This document shows, in pieces, positions 22,828 to 33,657 of a stretch of 64,000 nt of DNA (within the stretch, counting starts at the first letter, position 1; each line of letters starts with the position of its first letter). Under the pieces are notes generated by a model. It had not been told where the DNA came from, did no database searches, and saw only the letters and a program-made list of their open reading frames with translations. Made by a program: the position numbers and the translations under genes. The DNA is from Platanthera guangdongensis (Eukaryota > Streptophyta > Magnoliopsida > Asparagales > Orchidaceae): the NCBI GenBank assembly GCA_039583875.1, contig CM077151.1, forward strand, positions 122,951,047 to 123,015,046, given 5' to 3'.

Positions 22828-23499
22828 TGTTGGAACCGAAAATCGGTCTCCTGTGGAGTTCGACCCTTGGGGAAGGGGTGGTCTCGCGCCTACTTCGCTC
22901 CTGCAAGAAAAATAACAAGGAAGACAAGGAGAAACCGACCCAAGGGCTCGGCGGGGAGGTCCCACCACAAACCCGAAAGATCTCGGAGTGCTTCCCCTCC
23001 TTAGCCAGAAGCCGAGCTAAGGTACCCTCAGAAAGCACTTGAGAACTGGAACTGGGAGGCACAAGGAAGCATCCTCTCTGGGGTACCCCTTGGGTCCTAT
23101 TTATAGTTTTTAAAATCTGGACTGCCAATAACCAAAAAACTGACCTGAAGTTACCAGAAAGCCCTTGGTCGGGTCTGCCAACAGCCAAACTCCGCTGTTT
23201 TTAAGGGCTATGAGCAGACCAGCGGGGGAAAAACAGTAAAAAGTACCTCATTCATCCAGGCGAGCTGGGGAGCTTTGACCACCTTGGCAGGTCCTGCTCG
23301 CCCACTATTGTCGAGCTCCACTGCGAGGACGCGAGCTGGGACTAGCTCGGCGAGTGCCGAGCTCAAGGTCGACGAATACCGATCTCCGGTCGACGAATAC
23401 CGAGCTCAGGCTCGGCCCCCCTGCTGCCGAGCTCCCCTACTGCCTCCAGCCCGATCTGAGGTTCCTGTCATCCTTGCTCGCCAAACACGGGGTTGTACA
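22828..23499 (-). repeat. Tat-1 5' LTR
   Basis: It is colinear with 11005-11677, same TG/CA ends. Minus-strand TATAAATA is at 23098-23105. It differs from the partner LTR at about 30 positions by eye. Confidence 0.95.
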
Positions 23500-24240
23500 A
23501 ACATAGTGGCCCACTTTGCCACATCACCAGCACTCATAAATATTGTACCTTCTTTTAAGGGCCGGCTTTACAGCATAGCAATTTGCAACACTCATTCCAG
23601 CAGGTACAATAGCCTTTATCTTAAGTCTTCCAGCCACAACCTTATTTGGGATTTGTTTGGCATCAGAGGTACTAGGGATATCTTGGACCCTATTAGCAGC
23701 TGCCTTCTTTTCAGAGTTCAAGCTCCTGATAGCTTCAAATATACCCAAGTCTGGTGTGCCGACAGACTTTCCTTTAGTATGATTGTGGACTGGCAGACTT
23801 TGGGAATGGGCTGCAACCTTATTTTTGAGTGTTAGGGTTGGTACACCAAACACAAATGGTCTAGGATTGGCCATTTGGATTTCATCATGGGCTGCCTTGT
23901 AGGCACTAACACCCTTATCATTCCTAACACCATACTCCCAGTGACCATGAATGTTATCATGGTCATAACTGTTAGATTGTAGCACCACTTTCCTGAAAGG
24001 AATTGAAGGCTTGGAGGCTAGTGGCTACACTGGAGCATTGCCCTTACTTTTAGAATTGACAACTCTAGGTCTCCCTTTGAAGCCTAACCCCTTCTTACCC
24101 TCTTGGGAAGAGAAGGAATCAATCAAAAGCAATACTAAACATGGCTTTGAGAACTTAGCCACTAGCTTCTTCTCCTTTTGGAGTTTACCTTCAAGATTCC
24201 TAATGTGATTATTTTTGAATGTGATTGTGCCCATCTGAAT
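23500..24240 (-). pseudogene. gag: Copia-A fragment 2: Gag C-terminal part with zinc motif
   Basis: It begins with the Tat-1 target duplication (AACAT). An open segment at 23524-23988 reads PFVFGVPTLTLKNK and then a Lys/Ala-rich region. It ends in YECW-stop-CGKVGHY, a CX2CX4H zinc motif with one stop. Upstream, at 24025-24234, the minus strand encodes a Lys/Glu-rich coiled coil (HIRNLEGKLQKEKKLVAKFS). It joins fragment 3 at the TGAAT site of Copia-S with only one stop near the join. Copia-B at 7540-7819 is a homologue. Confidence 0.8.
24236..24240. repeat. Target site duplication TGAAT (left)
   Basis: It is identical to 36903-36907. Removing the element restores the Copia-A coiled-coil region. 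Confidence 0.95.
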
Positions 24241-24428
24241 TGTTGGATCCCTAGTTGATTTGGGCTAGGTTCACTGACTTAGGATGTGACCCATCATGTA
24301 TAGCCAGGGTCAATTTGTGTCCTAGAGTCTAGGTTAAGTCCTTAGGCTCAACTCCAGATGGACCAGCTTTCAACTAGACCCTCAGAGACTCCAGACTGAC
24401 AAGTTTTCAAGACTAAGTAAAGTGAGTT

Positions 24429-25130
24429 CGACGTTCGTCGAACTCAGCTCGACGAAAGGAGTTTTGCGCTCGACGATCGTGAGACAATTCTTAGTGCTGA
24501 GCTCGATGATCTATGTTCTCTGTTCGACGAAAACTCAGTTTCTACATCAAGCGAAAGTCAGGAGGACTTCAAATTTTTCTAAGTCCAGCTTCATGCTTCG
24601 GTCGACGAATTATATTCTGAGCTCGATGAACATGGACCTCAAGTTCACAGCTTCTCAGGTCGTCGAAGTCAGCTTCTCAGGTCGACAGATGCTATTCTCT
24701 ACTTGATGATTTTTGGACTCAGATAATCTATGTCGACACTTAGGGTTTGTGTCGACACCAGACGATCTGTGTCGACACCAGGATTTCAGTCGACACCAGC
24801 TTATGTCGACACCAGGATTTCAGTTGACACCAGCTTATGTCGACACTAGAGGATTTGTGTCGACACCAAGGTCAATCTGTCGACACCAATTTATGTCGAC
24901 ACAGTATTTCAGCAGATGCAGAGTATTTTGTCTAAGTCCAGAACTTTTCTCAGCTCGACGAATTTGATTCTTAGCTCGACGAATGAAGACTGTCTATCAA
25001 ATGAATGAAGATTGTCTGGTCGATGAACTCTATGAAGCTCAGATCGACGAACTCAAGCTCAGCTCGAAGAACACAAGTTCAGCTCGACGAATCGTGTTCT
25101 TTGTTCGACGAATCTAGATTAGGTTTTCTT
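24429..25130. repeat. TCGACGAA motif array in the Copia-S 5' LTR
   Basis: About twenty GTTCGACGAA, GCTCGACGAA and TTCGTCGAAC variants occur in both orientations, usually preceded by CTCAG. The 3' LTR carries the same array at 35136-35820. Confidence 0.9.
24731..24902. repeat. Ten-copy array of the palindrome TGTCGACA(CCA)
   Basis: Copies start at about 24731, 24750, 24770, 24788, 24804, 24823, 24839, 24857, 24878 and 24894, with two degenerate ones. Each centre is the 8-bp palindrome TGTCGACA. Spacing is about 15-21 bp. The 3' LTR repeats it at 35434-35607. Confidence 0.9.
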
Positions 25131-26200
25131 CAAGGTTCCCGTCCCGTTTCTTGGCACTGATTCCTGAACATTTAATGCCACATCTTCTCGGAATGTTACC
25201 GTTAGAACGTGCATTGACTATGGACGATCACATGCCGCTTTTCCATGGGACAGTTAGGAAAGTCATTGATTGCTGATTTTTTCCAAGGCCGACTGTAATT
25301 ACTGGTCGACATTCAAAAGTTTGAATATTCCTCAGTCAGTGAGAGATAGATAGATACACAAAAAATAGTGACACATTAAGAGAATAGAATCAAGCAGAGT
25401 TCAAGAAACACAGTACAGAAAACAATCTGACAGACACTCTGAAGCTGCAGAAGAACAAAACATTCTCAAATCTAAAGTTCTTGACTGCAATCAGCCTTGA
25501 CCAGAGAACTTTTGAAGAAGAAGAAGAACAACCAAATTCAATCAAGAGTCTTCTTCTTTCTATTCTCAGGACAACTTCAAAGGACAACAGAATTTTATCA
25601 GTCAAAACAAGTTCCTGAAGCAGTTCTGGTCCAGGCATTTTAGGTAATTAAAGGCCTATTACCCTGAAGCAGTGCTCCAGCATTCCTGACCAATTCAAGA
25701 TCTTAGGGGGAGCAAGATCTGCTACATCAATCCACAAGTATTCTCTCTGACTGTTGACAGAGAATACACTATCACCCTCTCTCTAATTCCTGTACAGGGT
25801 TTTAAATCCCTTCAAAATTATTCTGGTGGCAAGTCTCCTTCCAAAATACTTGAAGGTTTGGTTTTTGGGGACCTGATCAAAACCCATTGGTGCCCCGAAC
25901 ACCTGATCAACTCATCCTGCAGTGGATTCCTACCTAGAGTGGTAGAAGAGTGGATGTACCCAGATTGATTGGGGAACCACTATAGCTCCTTGTGTCTTCT
26001 GGTTGATTATTTTATTTTATTTTCTGGCTGTGGTCTGTGATTGCTCTGTGTTTAGTTAGTTGTTGTGTTTACTTTATGTTATTTGCTTCCCTGTTCACTT
26101 AGGTATACAACAACAGTTGTAAAATGTTTTTAGTAAGCACTATACTCTAGTCACCCCCCCCCCCCTCTAGAGTATATAAGATCTAACCTGCACTTTCAAT

Positions 26201-26212
26201 TGGTATCAAAGC
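26201..26212 (+). promoter_or_regulatory. Copia-S primer binding site
   Basis: TGGTATCAAAGC starts two bases after the 5' LTR. It matches the usual copia site complementary to initiator Met-tRNA (TGGTATCAGAGC) with one difference. Confidence 0.93.
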
Positions 26213-26350
26213 GAGGTAGGTTAAAATACCAGACCTCAGGTTGGTTAAAATACCACACCTTAGTGGTTGCACAGGCTAACACCTGAACCCAAAGATACCT
26301 CTAGTTAGATCTGTTTTAAGTTTGTTGTTAGATTTATTTCTTCACAGAAC

Positions 26351-27058
26351 ATGGCCCAAAACAAAGATTATGCTACCACCAGACCTCCAGTGTGCAATCG
26401 ATCTAAGTTTGGACTTTGGAAGGCAAGGATTAGATTGTACATGAACTCTATTGATGAAGACATTTTCAATTATGTTTTGACAGTGTGTCCAAGACCTCCA
26501 GAAAATACAAGTACAAGTGATGTTCCACCTCCTTCAGGAACAGATGCAGAAATCAAGAAATGGAAAGTGGCAGATGCTAAGGCAATGAATATTTTAGCCC
26601 GGACTATGTTTGATGAAATATTCCAAAAAGTAGTTGAATGCAACTCAGCAAAGGACATCTGGGACAAGTTATCTGAAATAGTCTCAGTATCTGCTGATGA
26701 GAGAAAAGATAGAAGATCTCATCTTATAACCCAATATGAGAACTTTAAGAAAGGAGAAGCTGAGTCAGTAGCAGATATGTATAATAGACTCAGTCTCATA
26801 GTCAATGAGCTAAAAACATTGGACAAAGAGATCTCATTGACTAAGCTCAATGATAAAATCCTAATGTGCTTCCCAAGCACTTGGGACTCAAGGATCTGGC
26901 CAATCAAGAATGTCAGAAGCCTAAATGAGATCACAAATGAAGCTCTCTTGGGCAAGCTCAAGTCTTATGAGCTGCTCATCAAGAATAGAGAAGAAGAGCA
27001 GAAGGTTGCCTCACCAGATATAAGAAAGGAAAAAATCAATAGCTTTCAAAGCCATTGA
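26351..27058 (+). CDS. gag: Copia-S Gag, N-terminal part
   Basis: 235 codons, starting at the first ATG after the primer site (MAQNKDYATTRPPVCNRSKF). It shows the copia-type Gag/UBN2 pattern: FGLWKARIRLYM, NSAKDIWDKLSEI, LITQYENFKKGE, SVADMYNRLSLIVNEL and TKLNDKILMCFP. The frame is lost at about 27040 and continues in another frame (AFKAIEDQPEDKV). The product would form the particle shell. Confidence 0.92.
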   Translation: MAQNKDYATTRPPVCNRSKFGLWKARIRLYMNSIDEDIFNYVLTVCPRPPENTSTSDVPPPSGTDAEIKKWKVADAKAMNILARTMFDEIFQKVVECNSAKDIWDKLSEIVSVSADERKDRRSHLITQYENFKKGEAESVADMYNRLSLIVNELKTLDKEISLTKLNDKILMCFPSTWDSRIWPIKNVRSLNEITNEALLGKLKSYELLIKNREEEQKVASPDIRKEKINSFQSH

Positions 27059-28370
27059 AGATCAGCCTGAAGACAAAGTCACGGGCAATGAAGAGCTGCT
27101 AAGCCTACTGGCCAAAATATTTTACAAAATGGCCAGGAAAGATTTCAGGAAAAGTCTGCCAGAGGGCATGACAAGCCAAGGTATGACAGATCAAATAACA
27201 AAGAGATTATTTGTTTTGGATGCAGGAAAACAGGCCACATGGTGTCTGACTGTCCAGAAAATTAGTATAAGGACAAAAAGGACAGGAAAGAAAGAAGAAA
27301 AGACAAAGACTTCAAGAAAAACAGCAATGACAAACCCTCCTCCAACAAGAACAAACATACCAGGAAGGGGTTTGTAGCTGAAACCTGGAGTGAAATAGAA
27401 GAAGAATCTAAAGCTTCATCCAGCTCAAGTGATGATGAAGATGATGCTGAGGAAAAAGTATTCTGCATGATGGATATCAATGCCTCACAACAAAATTCTG
27501 ATGCAGAAGAGTCAGAATCTGAATCAGAGACTCAATCTGAAGAGGACCAGGTAATAGACTCATTTGATTTTTATTCAGAGGACTTTAAATGTGAATTTAA
27601 GGCACTCTGTTTAGATCTATTGAAATCTGAAAAATAAATTATTTCTCTTAGAAATCAACTATCTGAACAAAGCACCTTAAAATCAGATAACCTCAAACTC
27701 TCTGAGGAGTTGGAATGCTGTAGGGAGCATATAGCCTCACTGAAAAGTGAACTATCAAAGGCCAAGAAGTTTGAATAATCCCTCAATGGGAGAAGTATCA
27801 AACTAATGGACATCACAAGCATAGTGAACTCAAGATTCAATAGTACACTGTGCTTGGGTGCCTCATCTAGCCAACCTATAGTATTAACAACCCCAATCAA
27901 GTTTATCTCTGATAAATGTAAGGGAGTAGTAGAGGTAGCTAGGAAGAATTCTGATCTACCTAAGAAAACCATAGTTCAACAGAAATCGTCGAACGGAGCT
28001 CGACGATCGTCGAATGGAGCTCAACGATCTCAGGCTAAATCGTCGAACTCAGGTCGACGAACTCTGAATCCTGAACTCTGGCATGGTCGATCTTCGAACG
28101 GAGCTCGACGATCTGACCCGAGATCGTCGAACTCAGCTCAGAGATCGTCAAATAGAGCTCAGAGTTTTGAAAACTCTTTCAAAGGTAAATCAAAGTTCAA
28201 TCCTAGAGGTTCTACATCTCAATGGTTTAACCCCTATACTGAATGGATAATACCTCCTAGGAGATATCATCCTGAAGGCTATAAGAGTCAACCAGAGATG
28301 TCTTTTATTTCTGAATTCAAAGGTTATCAACCTAGGCCCAAGGCAAACTGGGTTAAAAATAGGTAAATTG
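27059..28370 (+). pseudogene. gag: Copia-S Gag C-terminal part: zinc knuckle, coiled coil, Ser-Arg-Asn repeat
   Basis: A CCHC zinc knuckle (CFGCRKTGHMVSDC) is at about 27212-27253. It is followed by a Lys-rich then Glu/Ser/Asp-rich stretch, and a coiled coil around 27640-27770 (LSEELECCREHIASLKSEL). Stops are at 27262, 27635 and 27776. The open segment 27806-28366 contains a repetitive run of SSNGARRS/SSNSAQRS at 27985-28160, produced by TCGACGAA-type DNA repeats. It ends with YQPRPKANWVKN before the protease. Confidence 0.8.
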
Positions 28371-28394
28371 CTTTATGTGCAGGTGAAGACCTAT

Positions 28395-28580
28395 CCAACA
28401 TCAAACCAGCAATGGTATCTGGATAGTGGGGTGCTCAAAGCACATGACAGGAAACAAGGACAATTTCACATACTTCAAAGCCAAGATTGGACCCAAAGTA
28501 ATATTTGGTGATTCAAACTTTTGACTAACAAAAGGATTTGGTGCAGTCCAGATTGGCACAGCCACATTCAAGAAAGTAGC
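28395..28580 (+). pseudogene. pol: Copia-S aspartic protease
   Basis: WYLDSG is followed, after one extra base, by CSKHMTGNKDNF. This is the canonical copia protease active-site block W-Y-L-D-S-G-C-S-x-H-M-T-G. The single-base gain in a GGGG run at about 28425 breaks the frame. Confidence 0.85.
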
Positions 28581-28584
28581 CTAT

Positions 28585-30063
28585 GTGGAGGGACTGAAGC
28601 AAAACTTAATCAGTATCAGTCAACTCTGTGATGAAAGCTATCAAGTGACTTTCAGCAAATCCTCATGCAAGATCAAATCAGAGGACAACACCACTGTGTT
28701 GATAGGTAAAAGGAAAGGAAATATCTATTTAGTAGACTTTCTTTCAACTAATGTAGACATATGCTTGTTCAACTCTATTTGAAGACCTAATGAATTATGA
28801 CATAAGAGATTAGGACATGTAAACCTTAGAACCACTACTAGGCTATCCAAGGACAACCTTGTTAGAGGACTACCTTCTGGCCCCTACAAGAAGGAAGGAC
28901 ATTGCAGGGCTTATCAATTAGGCAAGCAAACCAAAATTAGTTTCAAGTCACTTAATAAGAGTGATTCACCTAGGATTTTGTATCTGTTACACATGGATCT
29001 CTTTGGACCCATTAGAGTACAAAGCCTAGGAGGGAAATCTTATACCTTAGTAGTTGTAGATGACTTCTCTAGATTCACATGGGTGTTCTTTCTGAGGAAC
29101 AAGTCTGATAACTTTAAGTGTTTGACAGAGTTTCTCAAATGCATATAGATTGAGTTCAATACTCACATTGCCCTGATTAGAAGTGATCATGGGACAGAGT
29201 TTGATTCTCTTCTTATGTAAGAGTTCTGTCAAAGTGAAGGGATCAGGCACACTTTCTCAGCTCCTATAACTCCTCAACAAAATGCGGTAGCTGAAAGGAA
29301 AAATAGAACCCTTATTGAATCTGCTACTACATTGTTGTCAGATGCTCATCTTCCACTATCCTTTTGGGCAGAGGCAGTGAACACTTCCAACTATGTGTTG
29401 AATAGAAGCTTGATAAATAAACTGAAGGGAAAGACTCCCTATGAATTACTCAAAGGGAAGAAAACTAAAGTAAATTATTTCAAAATCTTTGGTTGTATTT
29501 GCTACATTCATAATAATGATAAGAGATACATAGCAAAATTTCAAGGTAAAGCTGATGAAGGAGTGTTTCTGGGATACTCCATGGTCAGTAAATCTTATAG
29601 GGTGTATAATAAATCAACTCTTAAAATTGAAGAAGCTGTTCATGTATCTTTTGATGAGACTAACATGTCATATAAGGAGAAAGATATTTCTACCATAAGC
29701 TCTTTACAGGTTCCACCACTGTGTGAGTCTATGGATGGACTGAACCTTACCCAAGAGGTATCAAACCATCCCACTCCACAGCATGCTGAAGATAGTGATG
29801 AGGAAAGTCAAGAGGAAGTGGCTGAACTTCCCCCAACAGTTAGTATCATTCCCCAAGAAGAATTAAATACTGAAGCTGTTGCTCAACCAACTCCACCAAC
29901 TGATCTTGTCACACTTAGAGATCACCCCAGATCTCAAGTGATTGGAGACATCTCAGTAGGTGTACAGACAAGGCATCAACTCAACCAAGACTTGATGCAT
30001 GCCTGTTTTCTCTCTCAAATTGAACCTCTCACCATACATGAGGCAGAGCAAGATTTCCACTAG
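28585..30063 (+). pseudogene. pol: Copia-S integrase
   Basis: One frame throughout, with stops at about 28780, 28798, 29146, 29218 and 30061. In order: NLISISQLCDESY, HKRLGHVNL (zinc-binding His), CRAYQLGKQTK, HMDLFGPIRV (first catalytic Asp), IRSDHGTEF (second Asp), NAVAERKNRTLIE (Glu), FWAEAVNTSNYVLNR and FGYS-like GVFLGYSMVSKSYRVYN. The stretch 29332-30063 is fully open. The acidic hinge (DSDEESQEEVAELPP) leads to RT. The stop at 28798 replaces the Trp of WHKRLGH. Confidence 0.92.
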
Positions 30064-30072
30064 ATCATTGCA

Positions 30073-31557
30073 ATGCAAGAGGAACTCAATCATTTTGAGA
30101 GATGTAGAGTTTGGGATTTGGTTCCAAGATCCCATAACTACCCAGTTATTGGAACCAAATGGGTCTATAGGAATAAGTTGGATGCTCAAGGAAATATAGT
30201 GAGAAACAAGGCTAGGCATGTTGCTCAAGGCTACAGACAAGAAGAAGGAATAGACTATGACCAAACCTTTGCCCCTGTTCCAAGGTTAGAGGCCATTAGG
30301 ATATTCCTTACCTATGCAGCTTACAAGAGGTTCAAGGTCTACCAGATGGATGTCAAAAGTGCATTTCTGAATGGAATACTTCAAGAAGAGGTTTATGTAG
30401 AACAACCTCCAGGTTTTATCTCTCCAACTCAACCCTCTTTTGTTTTTTAATTGCATAAAGCTCTCTATGGTTTAAAACAAGCTCCAAGAGCTTGATATGA
30501 GACCCTAGCAAGCTTTCTTTTAGAGCATGAATTTACAAGAGGAACCATAGATAAAACACTTTTCACAAGACATCATAAGGACCAAATATTATTAGTACAA
30601 ATACATGTAGATGACATTATTTTTGGGTCTACTGATCCCAAATTGTGCAAGAGGTTTGCTGACCTCATGCATTCAAAATTTGAGATGAGTAGCATGGGTG
30701 AGCTTTCCTACTTCCTTGGTCTCCAAGTGAAGCAGCTCCCAGATGGTATCTTCCTATCCCAAGCTAAGTATGCTAAAGAGCTTATCAAAAAGTTTGGGAT
30801 GGGTGATGCTTCAGGGATGAAAACCCCTATGGCTGCAAATGTTGTTGTGGATTCTCATGCAGTAGGGAAACCAGTGGATCAGAAAAATTATAGGGAAATT
30901 GTTGAATCCCTATTGTATCTAACAGCTAGCAAACCTGATATAATGTTTGCCACATGCCTTTGTGCTAGGTTCCAAGTGAACCCTAAAGAATCTCACCTTA
31001 TTTTCCTAAAAAGAATTTTGAGATATATAAAGAGTTGCCCTAGTCTAGTACTCTGGTATCCTGCAGAGTCAGAGTTTGAGTTAAATGGATACTCAGATGT
31101 TGACTATGCTGGATGTGGAGTGGACAGGAAAAGTACCTATGGAACATGCCAGTTCCTTGGTATGAGACTTGTCTCCTGGTTTTGTAAAAACCAGACATCT
31201 GTGTCTACATCAACTGCAGAAGCAGAATACATGGCTGCTGGTAGTTGTTGTTCACAAATGCTATGGATACAAAACCAACTCTCAGATTATGGTGTCAACT
31301 TAAATGATTCAACATTATTTTGTGATAATACTAGTGCTATTGCTATAGCACAGAATCCAGTTCACCATTCTAAGACAAAACATATTGAAATAAGACATCA
31401 TTTCATTAGAGATAATGTGGACAAAAAGAAAATTAACTTGATCCATATTCCTACTGATCTACAGAGAGCAGACATTTTCACCAAGCCATTGGATGAGAAA
31501 ACCCATTTGTTCCTTATAAATCAACTAGGAATGATTGATGAAGAAGAGTTAACCTAG
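30073..31557 (+). CDS. pol: Copia-S reverse transcriptase and RNase H
   Basis: Same frame as integrase, with stops only at 30448 and 30496. The RT has [58 protein letters not shown] and the catalytic HVDDIIFGS (about 30604-30630). The open 304-codon segment 30643-31557 includes LGLQVKQ...[14 protein letters not shown] and the RNase H motifs [42 protein letters not shown] and [13 protein letters not shown]. The end, ADIFTKPL, is the usual copia C-terminus. The TAG/TGA stops look recent, because the frame is otherwise intact. Confidence 0.94.
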
Positions 31558-31564
31558 TTTATGT

Positions 31565-31850
31565 CTGCATTCGACGAATTTTCCAGAGTTCGTCGAACGG
31601 AGTTCGACGAATTAGGGAAAGTTTGAGAGATTCTCGTCGAACGGAGATCGATGAATTCTCTGTGTGACGGAACAATTTTCGTCGACCAGAGATCAACGTA
31701 CTTTGCTTCAGAAGACGCTTCGTCGAACGGAGTTCGACGAACCTTTTTCGATTCTTCTGGATGAGATCGACGAATTATCTGTCTATAATTTATTTCGTCG
31801 AGCTCAGTTCGAAGAATTTTTTTCTTTTTTGTGGACCGGAGTTTGTCGAT
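31565..31850. repeat. TCGACGAA motif array after pol in Copia-S
   Basis: About nine TTCGTCGAACGGAG/TTCGACGAA units occur between the pol stop and the extra ORF. They are in both orientations and include imperfect inverted pairs (for example GTTCGTCGAACGGAGTTCGA). Confidence 0.85.
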
Positions 31851-31940
31851 TCATATTCTGAAAATCTTATATCTAGGTTTTCTTCGACCTCTGTCCCGCG
31901 CTTTCAGTTCCTTTACTCTTGATCGCAGTTTCTCTCTGTG

Positions 31941-31952
31941 TTTTTCTTGCAG
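31941..31952 (+). promoter_or_regulatory. Splice-acceptor-like site before the extra ORF
   Basis: TTTTTCTTGCAG lies eight bases upstream of the ATG at 31960, preceded by a pyrimidine-rich stretch. A spliced subgenomic RNA would bring this ATG near a 5' end. No donor is proven. Confidence 0.5.
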
Positions 31953-31959
31953 GACATCA

Positions 31960-33657
31960 ATGGCGATTCCCTCAGGTGCTTTGGTTGCAATAAAGTTTGA
32001 CACTGGATTCGATATGGACTTTGAGTCGTTTCAACATTCTGACCCCATCATTCTATACATCTTAGAACTACTGGAAAAACTTAGTTTAAAGGATTTCGTG
32101 ACCAGACGCATTAAACTTCATGGAACGGAAATACAAGAATGGGTATATACATCTACAGTTTCTGAAGAAGATGTTTTGACCGGTAATATAGGGAACACTG
32201 TTGTTTTCCTCTCTCCCGCAGTTCTCTCTGAAATATTTGGATTAGTGAACATAGAAGACAATCTGGAAGTGGATTCTGAGGAATTCAGTGATATGCTGAA
32301 ACTCAAGGGTTTCTCTTGTAACAACCCTAATAAGTTGTTGAAAAAGCAATTATCCGCCGCCTACCAATTTCTGGCAGATATTACGGGAAAGATACTGATG
32401 GCCAAGCACTCTGCTCATGACTATATTACGCGTCACCAATTTCTGATAATGTGTGAAGTAGTGAATAAACTACAGGTTGATTGGAGTAAGGTGTTCTTTG
32501 AATTGATCAAGAAGAATAACAGCAAGAAGGAAGTCTGCTTTGGCAGAATATTGGGAATATTTCTCAAAGAGAAGGCTGCTGACTGTATGGTCTCCCCGAC
32601 CATCTCCATAAATGCCAGCAAGCGCCTCACTTGCGCTCTGTTTGGCAGATGGGAGACGACCATCTCCAAGCCCTCAAAGGCTTCTTCATCCTCCCTCCAA
32701 ACATCTGAGAGTACAAGGGCTGTAAAGGCCGCTCCCCACCCTGTTGAAGAGGTTCCTCCATCTCAACCATCTCTTCCAACACCTCTTCCTCCAAAGAAGC
32801 CTCCTCATGTCCCTAACCCTCCTTCATCTCCACCACTTGACCTGACAAACATCCCCACTACACCTCCATCTTCCCCTCTGCAAGTTCATCAACAACCCAC
32901 TCCTCCAGATTCCCCTCATGAGACAATACTTCCTACACCTCCTCAGTCTCCTCTTCTCCCACACTTATCCACCATTCCATCTTATCATATACCATCAGAC
33001 TCAATCATGCTAGATGCCCCCACTCCATCTGTTATTCCTCCTCCCATTCCATCCCCTTCCCCTTCCCCATTTGATCCATCTACCCTCATTTCTTTGCTCA
33101 CCCCTCTCATAAAATCTTTGATCCAAGAGGCCATTACACGTCTTGTGACCTCAATCAATTCTTTATCTGCCCAGATCTCTCTTCTATCTATTGTCCCCTC
33201 TTCATCTAGGGGCCTGGCTCCAGGTATTCCTGAGCCCAGGCAGGGGGAGATGCTCTGTGATGAAGTTGCAGCAGATGCAGATACAGCAGCTGCAGCAGTC
33301 ACAGCAGTTCCCTCTCCAGCAGATTCAGATTCAGATGAGGATACAACAATTTTGACATATTTTGATTCTGAAATGTTTGAGTTAATTCAATTTATGGATA
33401 CTGACATTGACTTGGATGAGTCAGTTGCTCAAATAACTCATGTTGGTGTTTTCTATTTAAATCCCACAGTGAATTTATTAGTTTTGTTGAGAAGTTTTGA
33501 TTCTGTACATATGCAATTCCCTCCAGCAGGTTTCTCTAAGCCATATTTGGCTATGGTACCATATACCTCTCCAGCTAGTCCAGCAGTTGCCAAGCAACTC
33601 TGTGACAATTTGCTCTATCTGCCTCTAGCTCACAAGTCATTCCAGAAGATACTCTAG
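31960..33657 (+). CDS. Copia-S extra protein after pol, N-terminal part
   Basis: The start is taken at the ATG at 31960 (MAIPSGALVAIKF), just after the acceptor-like site; the frame is open further upstream through the motif array but that is probably not coding. There are 565 codons. Residues 1-230 look globular and resemble, in pattern only, the plant retroelement domain Transposase_32 (VVFLSPAVLSEIFGL, YITRHQFLIMCEV, FGRILGIFLKEKAAD). Residues about 230-410 are Pro/Ser/Thr-rich. I see no signal peptide, transmembrane segment or coat-like feature, so 'envelope-like' is not supported. The frame ends by a frameshift near 33640 and the protein continues at 33657. Function unknown. Confidence 0.75.
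   Translation: MAIPSGALVAIKFDTGFDMDFESFQHSDPIILYILELLEKLSLKDFVTRRIKLHGTEIQEWVYTSTVSEEDVLTGNIGNTVVFLSPAVLSEIFGLVNIEDNLEVDSEEFSDMLKLKGFSCNNPNKLLKKQLSAAYQFLADITGKILMAKHSAHDYITRHQFLIMCEVVNKLQVDWSKVFFELIKKNNSKKEVCFGRILGIFLKEKAADCMVSPTISINASKRLTCALFGRWETTISKPSKASSSSLQTSESTRAVKAAPHPVEEVPPSQPSLPTPLPPKKPPHVPNPPSSPPLDLTNIPTTPPSSPLQVHQQPTPPDSPHETILPTPPQSPLLPHLSTIPSYHIPSDSIMLDAPTPSVIPPPIPSPSPSPFDPSTLISLLTPLIKSLIQEAITRLVTSINSLSAQISLLSIVPSSSRGLAPGIPEPRQGEMLCDEVAADADTAAAAVTAVPSPADSDSDEDTTILTYFDSEMFELIQFMDTDIDLDESVAQITHVGVFYLNPTVNLLVLLRSFDSVHMQFPPAGFSKPYLAMVPYTSPASPAVAKQLCDNLLYLPLAHKSFQKIL

Larger units (their letters stand above)
11005..23499 (-). mobile_element. Tat-1: complete Ty3/gypsy element of the Tat lineage, 12.5 kb
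   Basis: Two LTRs (673 and 672 bp) enclose gag-pol on the minus strand. Both flanks carry the 5-bp duplication AACAT. A second RNase H after the retroviral-type one places it in the Tat lineage. Two genes run antisense to gag-pol at 11859-15437, and a 16-unit tandem repeat sits between them and integrase. I count about 30 differences between the LTRs by eye (4-5%), so it is not a very recent insertion. Gag-pol has several stops and frameshifts. The insertion point is inside the zinc-finger region of Copia-A Gag/Pol. Confidence 0.95.
24241..26198 (+). repeat. Copia-S 5' LTR
   Basis: It runs from TGTTGGATCC to GCACTTTCA. It holds a TCGACGAA array (24429-25130), a TGTCGACA palindrome array (24731-24902) and the CACCCCCCC...CTCTAGAG box near the end. 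Open frames across the arrays are artefacts of the repeats. Confidence 0.95.

Noticed and set aside
24731..24902. CRISPR-like array (short repeats with short spacers)
   Set aside because: Repeats are 8-11 bp and spacers vary and are themselves related; it lies inside a plant LTR and no cas genes are present.
26201..26212. tRNA gene fragment
   Set aside because: Only 12 bases complementary to initiator Met-tRNA; it is the primer binding site.
31960..33657. Envelope glycoprotein
   Set aside because: No signal peptide, no transmembrane span and no cysteine-rich ectodomain; composition and basic stretch suggest a nuclear protein.
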